Of a stretch of 60,030 nt of DNA, positions 42,172-51,863 are shown in pieces. The stretch is from the NCBI RefSeq assembly GCF_041146875.1, contig NZ_JBFRXP010000018.1, positions 1 through 60,030 on the forward strand, in the 5' to 3' direction. The position numbers were made by a program, and so were the translations under genes. The notes beneath the pieces are model-generated. The model made no database searches and was not told the DNA's origin. It saw nothing but the letters and a program-made list of their open reading frames with translations. The DNA is from Igneacidithiobacillus sp041146875. GTDB taxonomy: Bacteria > Pseudomonadota > Gammaproteobacteria > Acidithiobacillales > Acidithiobacillaceae. Each line of letters opens with the position of its first letter. Position 1 is the stretch's first letter.

Positions 42172-42412
42172 GCGTCAGGAATAAGCTGTGGGTAAACCCC
42201 AGAACAAGTCCGGTACTGGCTTGGGGATGGAATCGATGGGCAGAATCATCCCCGATGATACCGACTTATCCACAGGCATCCCATCCCTCCAGCCGATGCC
42301 CGATCTATAACAACGTCAAAAATTTAGGCGTATTATCCACAGGCAATTTTGCCCTTAATAATCATAATAAGAAAAAGAAAGAAAATTTATTATTCTCTTG
42401 GGAGAGAACCCG
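42172..42412. other. Putative oriC between dnaA and dnaN
   Basis: The 241-base gap contains two perfect DnaA boxes TTATCCACA (42266-42274 and 42333-42341) and a one-mismatch box on the minus strand (42187-42195). It ends in a very AT-rich stretch (about 42345-42402) that would serve as the unwinding element. The arrangement boxes-then-AT-rich next to dnaN fits a bacterial origin. Confidence 0.7.
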
Positions 42413-43510
42413 ATGAAACTTCGTGTGCAGAAAGATGAGATCCTGCCCCTCCTTGCCGCCATGGCCAACATTGCCGATCGCCGACCGGTCCAGGCGATCT
42501 TGTCGCATCTGCTGCTGCGTACTACAGAAACAGGCATTCAGCTCGTTGCTACGGACTCCGAAATCCAGCTCCTGGGAGAACTGGAGCTCGCGGTAGAAGA
42601 AGCCGGGCAAAGTGCCATTCCAGCACGCAAGCTCTACGACATTTGTCGCACCCTGGCCGATGGCAGCGAGATCCTTCTGCACAAGGATGGCGAGCGCCTC
42701 ACCGTACGCGCCAGTTCCGCCCGTTTTACTCTACCTACCCTGTCTGCCCAGGATTTTCCGATCATGGAGGAACGGACCGCGCGCTTATCCGGCAATTGCG
42801 ACGGCGAAGACTTCCAACGAGCCTTATCCGTAGCGGCTACCGCCATGGCGCACAATGACACCCGCCATTTTCTCAATGGTGTTTTTGTCGAAATTGGCGG
42901 GCAGAAGATGCGTCTCGTCGCTACGGATGGGCATCGGCTGGCACGCATGGAGATCCCCTTTGCCCATGCTACCGAGGCCACGGCGTACCAAGGCATTCTG
43001 CCACGCAAGGCGGTATTGGAACTTTTGCGTATCGTAAGCGCGGGAGATATCGCCTGGCACTTTGACGAACAGGGTTGCCGTATGCAGCAACGGCAGCAGC
43101 AGTTTGCCAGTCGCTTGGTGGATGCCAATTATCCTGACTATCGTCGCGTCATTCCCGTTGGTCATCCGACCCAATGCGTTGTCGATCGACAGAGCTTGAA
43201 GACCGCTTTGCAACAAATCGACGTCATTGCCAGTGACAAAAATCCCGCTTGTACCCTGCAATTCCAGCGCGAAGAGATTGTGCTGCGCAGCCGCAACGAA
43301 GACCAGGAGGAAGGCGAAATCAGCGTGCCCGCTGCTCTGGACGGTAAGCCTACGGAAATTGCCTTCAATACCCGGTATCTTCTCGATGTACAAAATATCT
43401 TTGTTGACGAGCAACTGTTGATCCAGGTTCGCGATAGTGGCAGCAGTGCCCTGATCCGCAGCCAGGAAAGCGATAATCCCCTGTACATCGTCATGCCCAT
43501 CCGCTTGTGA
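42413..43510 (+). CDS. dnaN: DNA polymerase III beta subunit (sliding clamp)
   Basis: The ring-shaped processivity clamp of the replicative polymerase. KLRVQKDEILPLLAAMANIA and RRPVQAILSHLLL begin domain I, and the C-terminus ends PLYIVMPIRL, the family's final strand. The 365 residues are normal. GGGAGAGAA precedes the ATG. Its TGA overlaps the recF start. Confidence 0.97.
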   Translation: MKLRVQKDEILPLLAAMANIADRRPVQAILSHLLLRTTETGIQLVATDSEIQLLGELELAVEEAGQSAIPARKLYDICRTLADGSEILLHKDGERLTVRASSARFTLPTLSAQDFPIMEERTARLSGNCDGEDFQRALSVAATAMAHNDTRHFLNGVFVEIGGQKMRLVATDGHRLARMEIPFAHATEATAYQGILPRKAVLELLRIVSAGDIAWHFDEQGCRMQQRQQQFASRLVDANYPDYRRVIPVGHPTQCVVDRQSLKTALQQIDVIASDKNPACTLQFQREEIVLRSRNEDQEEGEISVPAALDGKPTEIAFNTRYLLDVQNIFVDEQLLIQVRDSGSSALIRSQESDNPLYIVMPIRL

Positions 43511-44568
43511 TGCCCGTAGTGGAGCTACAGATCGAAAATCTGCGCAGCATTGCCCAGCTCCGCATGCGCCCGCAGCCGGGCTGGAACTGGCTGATCGGTG
43601 CCAATGGCGTGGGTAAGAGTACGGTACTCGAGGCCCTGCACCTCTTGGCCAGCGGCCAGAGCTGGCGGCGTGGGCAGCGACAACTGATTCGCGAAGGCAG
43701 CGAGCATTATCGTCTGGGCGCGCGTCTGAACGACAGTAGCGCCAGTTTTATCGGTATGCGTCGGCAGGGAGAAGAACGGGAAATCGCGCGCGATGGCGAG
43801 CGCATTCACAGCGCCTGGGAATTACTCGAGGCCCTGCCCTTGCAAGCTTGGCATGAGGGTAATGCGCATTTTGTCTCGGCAACTGCAGAAGAACGTCGTC
43901 GTATCCTCGACTGGGGGCTGTATTACGCCGATCGTCGCTATGGCAGCAGTCTGCGCGAATATCGGCACGCTCTTAAACAACGCAACGCCGCCTTACGCCA
44001 GGGATTGAACCCGCAGCCGTGGAATGCAGCAGTGATTGGCCTGGGTACACGGATCCAGGAACAGCGCACCGCCCATATCAACACCCTGCAAGGGCATTTT
44101 CAAGGCATCTGGGCGGCGAGCCCGCAAGCGGAGCAAGCCGTTGATTTCGTCCTGCATCCGGGCTGGACAGGGGATCTTGCCGAGGCCCTGGAACGGGATT
44201 TGGCCATCGATCGGCAATTTGCCTACACCCACAGCGGTGCTCACCGTGCTCGCTTGCAGTTTCGGGCGCAGGGCCGCGCAGCGGCGGAGCAGTTGTCGCG
44301 CGGGCAACTGCGTCTGCTCGGCATTGCTTTTCGTTTGGCACAGATTGCCGTACAGCGCGACGCTGGCGCTGCCCTACCGGTGATCCTTATCGACGATTTT
44401 GCCGCCGAGCTGGATACTCACGCACGCCAGTGGTGGATGCAGGAACTCCAGGCCCTGCAAACCCAGATTTTTGCTGCCAGTACCGAAATCCCGACGGAGC
44501 CCGGCGGCGCCATTTTTTACCTGCATGCAGGTCGATTGATCGAGGAAAGCAATGACGAAAAATTATGA
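43510..44568 (+). CDS. recF: DNA replication and repair protein RecF
   Basis: An SMC-like ATPase that loads RecA at gaps. LQIENLRSIAQLRMRPQPGW and the Walker A motif GANGVGKST are at the N-terminus; LSRGQLRLLGIAFRLAQI (signature) and LIDDFAAELD (Walker B) are at the C-terminus. It has 352 residues. The ATG overlaps the dnaN stop as TGATG, and its end overlaps gyrB by 17 bases. Confidence 0.95.
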   Translation: MPVVELQIENLRSIAQLRMRPQPGWNWLIGANGVGKSTVLEALHLLASGQSWRRGQRQLIREGSEHYRLGARLNDSSASFIGMRRQGEEREIARDGERIHSAWELLEALPLQAWHEGNAHFVSATAEERRRILDWGLYYADRRYGSSLREYRHALKQRNAALRQGLNPQPWNAAVIGLGTRIQEQRTAHINTLQGHFQGIWAASPQAEQAVDFVLHPGWTGDLAEALERDLAIDRQFAYTHSGAHRARLQFRAQGRAAAEQLSRGQLRLLGIAFRLAQIAVQRDAGAALPVILIDDFAAELDTHARQWWMQELQALQTQIFAASTEIPTEPGGAIFYLHAGRLIEESNDEKL

Positions 44569-46951
44569 TTCTTCCAGCATTCAGGTTTTGCGTGGCCTCG
44601 AGGCGGTACGGAAACGCCCGGGCATGTACATTGGCGATACCGATGATGGCAGTGGCCTGCATCACATGGTCTTCGAGGTGGTCGATAATGCCATCGATGA
44701 ATCCCTGGCGGGCTATTGTGACCAGATCGTCGTCACCATTCATGAGGATGAATCCCTGAGTGTGACCGACAATGGGCGCGGTATTCCGGTAGATATCCAT
44801 GCCGAGGAGGGACGCTCGGCGGCGGAAGTGATCATGACCGTTCTGCATGCCGGCGGTAAATTTGACGATAATGCCTACAAGGTGTCGGGTGGTTTACACG
44901 GTGTCGGGGTTTCGGTGGTCAATGCGCTGTCGAGCTGGCTGCGCCTGCGTATTCAGCGCGATGGCCATGTCTGGAACCAGGAATACCGTGATGGCGAGCC
45001 GGTGGCACCGCTGAGTCAGGGAGAGGCATCGCGCAAACGTGGTACCGAGATCCGCTTCCTGCCCTCGCCGGAGATCTTTGCCCTCACCCGTTTTCATTTC
45101 GAGATCCTTGCCAAGCGCCTGCGCGAACTGGCCTTCCTCAACTCCGGGGCGCGCATTCGCCTGGTCGACGAACGCGGTGACGGGCGCGAAGAAAATTTCC
45201 ATTACGAGGGCGGCATCCGCGCCTTTGTCGAACATCTCAATCGCAACCGCACGGCCATCCATCCGTCCATCATTACCCTGACCGGGGAACGTGATGGCGT
45301 GACGGTAGAGGCGGCACTGCAATGGAGCGATAGTTATAGCGAGACCGTGCTCTGCTTTACCAATAACATCCCCCAGGCCGATGGTGGCACCCATCTGGCC
45401 GGTCTGCGCGGCGCCCTCACCCGTACCCTGAACCAGTACATGGAGCGCGAGGGCTTACTCGCCAAGGCCAAGATTGCCGCCACTGGCGACGATGCGCGCG
45501 AGGGCCTGACGGCGGTGCTTTCGGTCAAGGTTCCGGACCCCAAGTTCTCGTCCCAGACCAAGGAAAAACTGGTGTCGAGCGAGGTCAAGCCAATCGTTGA
45601 GTCGTCGATGACCGAGGCCCTGACTATCTTCCTCGATGAACATCCGAAAGAGGCGCAGGCCATTGCCGCCAAGATTATCGAAGCGGCGCGGGCGCGCGAG
45701 GCGGCGCGCAAGGCGCGCGAACTGACGCGGCGCAAGGGGGCCTTGGATGTTGCCAACCTGCCGGGCAAACTCGCCGATTGTCAGGAAAAAGACCCAGCCA
45801 AGTGTGAGATCTATCTGGTCGAGGGCGATTCCGCCGGTGGCTCGGCTAAACAGGGGCGTGATCGTCGGCACCAAGCCATCCTCCCCCTCAAGGGTAAGAT
45901 CCTCAATGTCGAGCGCGCACGTTTCGACCGCATGCTTTCTTCCGACGAGATCGGCACCCTGATTACCGCCCTCGGCACCGGCATTGGCAAGGAGGATTTT
46001 GACGTCGCCAAGCTGCGCTATCACCGCGTCATCATCATGACCGATGCCGACGTCGATGGCAGCCATATCCGCACCCTCTTGCTCACCTTTTTTTATCGGC
46101 AAATGGCCGAGCTGGTGGAGCGTGGTCATGTCTACATCGCCCAGCCGCCGCTCTATAAGGTCAAAAAAGGGCGTGACGAGCGCTATATCAAGGACGATAA
46201 CGAGCTCGCGGCCTATTTGCGCGAGCTGGCCATGCAGGGGGCAAGCTTCCACGCCGACAAAGAGAGCAGCGTCGAGGCCGAGTCCCTTGCCGCCATGATG
46301 CGCCAGTATCAAAGCATTGATGCCTTGGTGACGCGCCTGGAACGCCGCTATCCCCAGCCTCTGCTCTGGGCGATGGCGAGCGTGCCCGCGCCAGTAGAGG
46401 CAGCCACAGATGGCGAATGGGCGGCCTACGCCGAGGCCCTGGCGGTGGAATTGGCGCAGACGGCCTTGGCCGGTGAGAACTGGCAGCTCGAGTGGTTAGG
46501 CAGCGCCGAGGATCCACGTCTTCTGCTTAACCGTCACTTCCATGGCAGCCGCGAGCAGCGCTATCTCGATAGTCAGTTCTTTGCCAGTAGCGATTTTCGT
46601 CACCTGCGCAAATACGCTGCTGAAGTGGAGGCGGGCCTCGGGCAGGGTGCGCGTATCGAGCGTGGCGAACGCGGCAGCAATGTGCGGCGCTTCCGCGAGG
46701 CCATGCAATGGCTGCTCAGCGATGCCCGGCGCGGCGTGGAGATCCAACGCTACAAGGGTCTCGGCGAGATGAACCCGGAACAGCTCTGGGAGACCACCAT
46801 GAATGCCGAGAATCGGCGCCTGGTGCGGGTGGATGTGGAAGATGCCATCGCCGCCGATGAAGTCTTCTCCATGCTCATGGGCGATGCCGTGGAGCCACGT
46901 CGTCGTTTTATCGAAGAAAATGCCCGTTACGTTTCGCGACTCGACATCTAA
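44552..46951 (+). CDS. gyrB: DNA gyrase subunit B
   Basis: The ATPase subunit of gyrase, supplying negative supercoils. The GHKL ATPase begins LRGLEAVRKRPGMYIGDTDD. The TOPRIM domain has EGDSAGGSAKQGRDR and DADVDGSHIRTLLL, and the end has QRYKGLGEMNPEQLWETTM. The 799 residues include the extra domain between TOPRIM and tail found in gammaproteobacterial-type GyrB. Confidence 0.97.
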   Translation: MTKNYDSSSIQVLRGLEAVRKRPGMYIGDTDDGSGLHHMVFEVVDNAIDESLAGYCDQIVVTIHEDESLSVTDNGRGIPVDIHAEEGRSAAEVIMTVLHAGGKFDDNAYKVSGGLHGVGVSVVNALSSWLRLRIQRDGHVWNQEYRDGEPVAPLSQGEASRKRGTEIRFLPSPEIFALTRFHFEILAKRLRELAFLNSGARIRLVDERGDGREENFHYEGGIRAFVEHLNRNRTAIHPSIITLTGERDGVTVEAALQWSDSYSETVLCFTNNIPQADGGTHLAGLRGALTRTLNQYMEREGLLAKAKIAATGDDAREGLTAVLSVKVPDPKFSSQTKEKLVSSEVKPIVESSMTEALTIFLDEHPKEAQAIAAKIIEAARAREAARKARELTRRKGALDVANLPGKLADCQEKDPAKCEIYLVEGDSAGGSAKQGRDRRHQAILPLKGKILNVERARFDRMLSSDEIGTLITALGTGIGKEDFDVAKLRYHRVIIMTDADVDGSHIRTLLLTFFYRQMAELVERGHVYIAQPPLYKVKKGRDERYIKDDNELAAYLRELAMQGASFHADKESSVEAESLAAMMRQYQSIDALVTRLERRYPQPLLWAMASVPAPVEAATDGEWAAYAEALAVELAQTALAGENWQLEWLGSAEDPRLLLNRHFHGSREQRYLDSQFFASSDFRHLRKYAAEVEAGLGQGARIERGERGSNVRRFREAMQWLLSDARRGVEIQRYKGLGEMNPEQLWETTMNAENRRLVRVDVEDAIAADEVFSMLMGDAVEPRRRFIEENARYVSRLDI

Positions 46952-46968
46952 GCGCGGAGCGGGGCAAA

Positions 46969-49900
46969 ATGGCCGGCTTCTGCCGGCGGGGTGAGCAGGG
47001 AGTACTTGTATTGAAGCTGAGTGATTTTGCATTTTCCGAATATTTGCAGGCGGAAACGACGCAACGCCTGGATGCGGCCTTTATCGATGCGCTGCGCGCG
47101 CGCGACGCCGACTTGGCCAAGCGCTTACTCGATCATCGCGCCGGGCATGCCGCGCAAGAGGGGCAAGAGCGCAGTGCGCTATTGCTTGCCCTCGCTCCGC
47201 ACCTGGAGCAGTTCCTGGCAGAATTCTTTGCCGTGGTCTTGGAAAATCAGAAATTGCAGGACAGCGTCCGCGACCAGGACGTGGTCATGGATTTCAAAAA
47301 GCAGTACGTCTTGCGCCGTGGTCGCCGTTTTCGTGGTGAATATACGGCGAGCTTTGCCGATTTGCAGATCTGGCTGGATGAGCAGATCCATGCTGCCGCC
47401 CTGCCCGCCGCTGATCGGGAATGGTCCATCGCCCGTCTCGGCATGGGTTGGTTGGCGGATGAGGCCACGCATGCCGATCCGATCCAGCGCTTGACGCAAT
47501 GGTGCGCCCTGGCCCTGAGCGACCCCTCTGCCAGGCGTGCGGTCACGGGCTGGTCGAGTTTCCGCCTGCCCGAGCGCCTGGATCATGAGCAGCTGGTACC
47601 CTTGCTGCGTGCCGCGCGCGCCGATCATCCCTTGGCCTCCGACCCCAACCATTGGCGTCGCCGCGACGCTTTTCACCTGACTGATCTGCGTATGGACCTG
47701 CGCAGCGTGCAGAGCGAAGTGCATTACTGTCTCTATTGCCACGACCACGATGGTGATTTTTGCTCGCGCGGTTTCCCCGAGAAGAAGGGCGTGCCAGAAC
47801 TGGGCTTCAAGGTCGATCCCTTGGGCGTCACCCTGACTGGCTGTCCTTTAGAAGAAAAGATCTCCGAGATGCAGATCCTGCGTCGCGACGGCTTCAGCAT
47901 TGCCGCGCTAGCAATGATCATGGTCGACAACCCTATGGTGCCGGCTACGGGTCACCGCATTTGTAATGATTGTATGAAGGGCTGCGTGTACCAGAAGCAG
48001 GACCCGGTCAATATCCCCCAGGTTGAGACGCGCATCCTTACCGACGTGCTGGCTTTGCCCCTGGGTGTGGAAATCTACGACCTGCTGACGCGCTGGAATC
48101 CGCTACGCCAGGAGCAGTTCGTTGCGGCCAGCGACAACGGGCGTAAGGTCTTGGTTGCCGGTATGGGGCCCGCGGGCTTCACTATGGCGCATCATCTGTT
48201 GCAGGCTGGCTGTACGGTGGTGGGGGTGGATGGTCTCAAGATCGAACCTTTGCCGCAGTCTTTGCAGACGGCGCCGGTGCGTGACTGGGCAGCGCTACAG
48301 GAAGACCTCGACGAGCGTATCCTGCTCGGCTTTGGCGGGGTGGCGGAATACGGCATCACCGTGCGCTGGGATAAAAACTTTCTCAAACTCATCTACCTGG
48401 GTCTCCTGCGCCGCCCCGGTTTTCAGATCTTTGGCGGCGTACGTCTGGGCGGTACCCTGCGCTTGGAAGATGCCTGGGAATTGGGCTTTGACCATGTCTG
48501 TCTGGCCACTGGCGCTGGTCTGCCGCGCGTGCTGTCGCTGCCCGGAAGTCTCGCGCGTGGTATGCGCCAGGCCAGCGACTTCCTCATGGCCTTGCAGCTC
48601 ACCGGTGCGGGAAAACAGAGTAGTCTTGCCAATCTACAGGTGCGCCTGCCCGCCGTCGTCATCGGCGGTGGCCTGACGGCAGTCGATACCGCCACCGAGG
48701 TGCAGGCCTACTATATCCGTCAGGTGGAGAAGGTCCTGGCGCGCTACGAAGCGCTCCTGCCAGAAATCGGCGAAGAAAAGCTGCGTGCCGGCCTATCGGA
48801 AGAAGATGCCGGTATCCTCGACGAATTCCTCGCCCATGGCCGGGCGGTACGCGCCGAGCGCGAGCGTGCCGCAGGTGCCAACGAGACGCCGAACTTTATT
48901 CCGTTATTGCACGCCTGGGGCGGTGTCACCTTGGCGTATCGCAAGGGTATGCGCCAGTCCCCTGCCTATACGCGTAACCACGAAGAACTGATCAAGGCCA
49001 TGGAAGAGGGGCTCTTTTATCAGGAAGGCGCCGATCCCCTGCGCGCCGATCTCGACAACTACGGACATGTCGAGGCGATGGTCTTTCGCAAGCTGCGCGA
49101 AGAGGACGGACGCTGGGTGGCGACGAGCGAGGAACTGCGTTTGCCCGCGCGTGGGGTCTTCGTGGCGGCAGGGACCGTGCCCAATACCATTTATGAGCGC
49201 GAATATCCGGGCACCTTGCAGCTCGATGGCGATCACTTTCAACCGCATCTGGCGCATCGTGACCGCAGTGTGCAGGAAGTACAGGTGGCGGAGCACTGCA
49301 AATCCCCGGAGCCTGGGCCTTTCACCTCCTATCATGATGGTGTTGGGCATCGGGTGAGCTTTATCGGCGATACCCATCCGGTCTACCACGGTAGCGTGGT
49401 CAAGGCCATTGCCTCGGCGAAGCGCAGTTATCCTGACGTCTTAGCGGCGATGGAGATTCTGCCGCCGGCGCCACGGAGTGATCTGCCCGCTTTTCAGGAA
49501 CTCCTGGCGGCGCGGCTCAGTGCCCGTATTCGCCGCATCGACCGCAGTAACCCTGCGGTTTGTGAACTCTGGGTCGAGGCCCCGGCGGCGGCGCAAAACT
49601 TCCAACCCGGTCAGTTCTTCCGCCTGCAAAGCTTTGAGACCGGTAGCCCGGTAGTCGAGGATACGCGCCTGCAGATTCCGGTATTGACGGTGAGCGGGGC
49701 AGGGGTGGAAGGCGACCTGATCCGCCTGATGGTCTTGCAGTGGGGTACCGCGCCGCGCATTGCCGGGCGCTTGCAGGAAGGTGATCCCGTCCTGCTCATG
49801 GGGCCGACGGGGGCGCCTACGGATATCTCGCAGGGCAAGACCATTGCCGTGGTGGCCGGGCGCTGGGGCGCAGCGGTGATGCTCGACATCGGCCCGGCCC

Positions 49901-50484
49901 TGCGTGCTGCCGGCAATCGCGTGCTGTATGTGGCTGCCTTCGCGCAAGCAAGCGAACTGGATCATCAGGACGAACTCGAGGCGGCGGCCGATCAGATCCT
50001 TTGGTGTACTGCCCGCGGCCCGAAAATCCAGGCGCGGCGCCCGCAAGACCTGAGTGTCGAGGCCGCTGACATGGTGCAGTTGCTGCGCGATTATGCCGCG
50101 GGGCAGCTCCCTGGGCAGGGCAGTGATGGTATTCCCTTGCAGCAGGTCGACCGTCTCATGGTTATGGGTTCCACGGGTTTGCTCAAGGGCTTCCAGGGCG
50201 CATTGCGCGGCGATCTTGCCGAATGTTTCCCGGCGCATCTCGAGGCCGTTGCCACCGTCGGTAGCCCCATGCAGTGCATGCTCAAGGGCGTTTGCGCCCA
50301 GTGCCTGCAATGGCAAGTCGATCCAGAAACCGGCAAGCGCACCCAGGCGGTCTTCACCTGCGCCGGCCAGGATCAACCCCTGGCCTGGGTCGACCTCGAC
50401 AACCTCACTGCGCGGCAGGGGCAGAATCGCCTATTGGAGCGGCTTTCCAGTCACTGGCTGGATCACGTCCTGCAGCGCGCCTGA
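46969..50484 (+). CDS. NfnL-NfnS-like fused FAD/iron-sulfur oxidoreductase
   Basis: A 1171-residue cytoplasmic redox fusion. Residues about 1-245 have no recognised domain. Residues about 250-360 carry seven cysteines (C254, C257, C265, C292, C332, C335, C339) in the layout of the iron-sulfur region of glutamate synthase small subunit (GltD). Two dinucleotide sites follow, GMGPAG (398-403) and GGGLTAVD (566-573). Residues about 845-1171 resemble the PyrK/NfnS ferredoxin-reductase module, with PGQFFRLQ, GPTGAP and a C-terminal cluster C1103-C1109-C1112-C1131. The order matches NfnL followed by NfnS. The substrate is unknown. TTG at 47011, after GGGAG, is an alternative start. Confidence 0.75.
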   Translation: MAGFCRRGEQGVLVLKLSDFAFSEYLQAETTQRLDAAFIDALRARDADLAKRLLDHRAGHAAQEGQERSALLLALAPHLEQFLAEFFAVVLENQKLQDSVRDQDVVMDFKKQYVLRRGRRFRGEYTASFADLQIWLDEQIHAAALPAADREWSIARLGMGWLADEATHADPIQRLTQWCALALSDPSARRAVTGWSSFRLPERLDHEQLVPLLRAARADHPLASDPNHWRRRDAFHLTDLRMDLRSVQSEVHYCLYCHDHDGDFCSRGFPEKKGVPELGFKVDPLGVTLTGCPLEEKISEMQILRRDGFSIAALAMIMVDNPMVPATGHRICNDCMKGCVYQKQDPVNIPQVETRILTDVLALPLGVEIYDLLTRWNPLRQEQFVAASDNGRKVLVAGMGPAGFTMAHHLLQAGCTVVGVDGLKIEPLPQSLQTAPVRDWAALQEDLDERILLGFGGVAEYGITVRWDKNFLKLIYLGLLRRPGFQIFGGVRLGGTLRLEDAWELGFDHVCLATGAGLPRVLSLPGSLARGMRQASDFLMALQLTGAGKQSSLANLQVRLPAVVIGGGLTAVDTATEVQAYYIRQVEKVLARYEALLPEIGEEKLRAGLSEEDAGILDEFLAHGRAVRAERERAAGANETPNFIPLLHAWGGVTLAYRKGMRQSPAYTRNHEELIKAMEEGLFYQEGADPLRADLDNYGHVEAMVFRKLREEDGRWVATSEELRLPARGVFVAAGTVPNTIYEREYPGTLQLDGDHFQPHLAHRDRSVQEVQVAEHCKSPEPGPFTSYHDGVGHRVSFIGDTHPVYHGSVVKAIASAKRSYPDVLAAMEILPPAPRSDLPAFQELLAARLSARIRRIDRSNPAVCELWVEAPAAAQNFQPGQFFRLQSFETGSPVVEDTRLQIPVLTVSGAGVEGDLIRLMVLQWGTAPRIAGRLQEGDPVLLMGPTGAPTDISQGKTIAVVAGRWGAAVMLDIGPALRAAGNRVLYVAAFAQASELDHQDELEAAADQILWCTARGPKIQARRPQDLSVEAADMVQLLRDYAAGQLPGQGSDGIPLQQVDRLMVMGSTGLLKGFQGALRGDLAECFPAHLEAVATVGSPMQCMLKGVCAQCLQWQVDPETGKRTQAVFTCAGQDQPLAWVDLDNLTARQGQNRLLERLSSHWLDHVLQRA

Positions 50485-50510
50485 AAATCGATTTCCGCAA
50501 CACGCAAGGT

Positions 50511-51839
50511 TCACTCCCGCGCAAACGAGGTGCTGATCTCCTCTAGCGATAGGCCGCGGGTTTCGGGTACGCGGCGCCAGGTGTAGTAACCGGCAATGAG
50601 GCAGGCGAGGGCATAGAGAAAAAATGTTTGCCCCTCGCCAAGCCAGCCTATCAAGTTGAGAAATACGCCAGTGACGAGCATGTTGCTGAGCCAGTTGGCG
50701 ATGGTTGCGAGGCCCATGGCGCGTCCGCGCAGACCGGTCGGGAAAATCTCACTGATCAGTAGCCAAAATACCGGCCCGATGCCGATGGCAAAGAAGGCGA
50801 CATAGGCGGCTACCGCCACGGCAAGCAGATAGAGAAAGGCCCCCTGTGCGTGCAGAACCATACAGCTGGCAAGGATCAGCAAGCTGACAAGCATGCCGGC
50901 GAAGCTGGTCAAGAGCAGCGGCCGCCGCCCGATCCGGTCGAGCCAGCGCAGGGCCAACAGGGTAGCGAGGAAGTTGATGCTGCCAATGCCCACCGTGGCA
51001 ATGATTTCCCCGTCCGTTGAAGCGAAGCCTGCGGCATGAAAGATGATGGGGGCAAAATAGAGAACGACATTGATGCCGGTGATTTGCTGAAAGATCGCGA
51101 GCAGCAGGGCGATCTGCAAGGGTCGCCGTTGGCCCAATAGTGCCCGCCAAGGCAGAGCGCGTTGCCCCGCGGTGTTTGCCAATGCCTGCCACTCCGCGTC
51201 ACCGCCATCGCTGCGTAGGGACTGCAACGCTTGGCGTGCATCTGCTGCCCGTCCGCCTTGCAATAGCCAGCGCGGGCTTTCTGGCAGGAGCAGGACGCCA
51301 AGGAGCAGGATCACGGCGGGTACGGCCCCCAGCCCCAGCATCCAGCGCCAACCGCCAGCCAGCTCCGCAAACCCAAGATTGACGAGATAGGCGAGGAGGA
51401 TGCCAACGGTAATGAGCAGTTGGTTGATGGTGACGATGGCACCGCGCCGCTGGGCTTCGGTAATTTCAGAGAGATACAGCGGCGTGACCGTTGAGCTGAG
51501 GCCAATCCCCAGCCCTAAGCAGGCGCGCCCAAGGAAGAGCAGCGGAGTGGCGTTGGCGAGTGCGGCCAGCAAGGAGCCGAGGGCAAAGAGGAACGCGGCC
51601 AGCCCAATTACCCGTCGCCGCCCAAAACGGTCGGCGAGTACGCCGGCGAGGGCGGCACCCAGGGCAGCAGCAGCCAGCGCGATGGCAACGAAAAAGCCAG
51701 CGGAGCTGGCATCGAGGGCAAAGGTGCGGCGCAGAAAGAGCAAGGCGCCAGCAACAATCGCCGTGCCGTAACCAAAAAGCAGGCCACCCAGCCCCGCAAT
51801 CCCGGCGATCAGGGTAAAGGAGGTACCCGTATGTCGCAT
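50511..51839 (-). CDS. MFS sugar porter family transporter
   Basis: A 12-helix sugar:proton symporter of the inner membrane, 442 residues. LFGYGTAIVAGALLFLR in helix 1, DRFGRRRVIGL, LPESPRWLLQGGR after helix 6, QQITGINVVLYFAPIIF in helix 7 and FPTGLRGRAMGLA are the sugar-porter signatures. It is the last gene of the minus-strand sugar-uptake cluster, 24 bases after the ABC ATPase gene. Confidence 0.92.
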   Translation of the reverse strand: MRHTGTSFTLIAGIAGLGGLLFGYGTAIVAGALLFLRRTFALDASSAGFFVAIALAAAALGAALAGVLADRFGRRRVIGLAAFLFALGSLLAALANATPLLFLGRACLGLGIGLSSTVTPLYLSEITEAQRRGAIVTINQLLITVGILLAYLVNLGFAELAGGWRWMLGLGAVPAVILLLGVLLLPESPRWLLQGGRAADARQALQSLRSDGGDAEWQALANTAGQRALPWRALLGQRRPLQIALLLAIFQQITGINVVLYFAPIIFHAAGFASTDGEIIATVGIGSINFLATLLALRWLDRIGRRPLLLTSFAGMLVSLLILASCMVLHAQGAFLYLLAVAVAAYVAFFAIGIGPVFWLLISEIFPTGLRGRAMGLATIANWLSNMLVTGVFLNLIGWLGEGQTFFLYALACLIAGYYTWRRVPETRGLSLEEISTSFARE

Positions 51840-51863
51840 CTCAAGCCCCGGTCGCGGAAACTT

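Noticed and set aside
46968..46990. GCCGGC-TTCT-GCCGGC hairpin after gyrB
   Set aside because: Perfect stem but no T-tract, and it lies inside or at the start of the next gene; not called a terminator.
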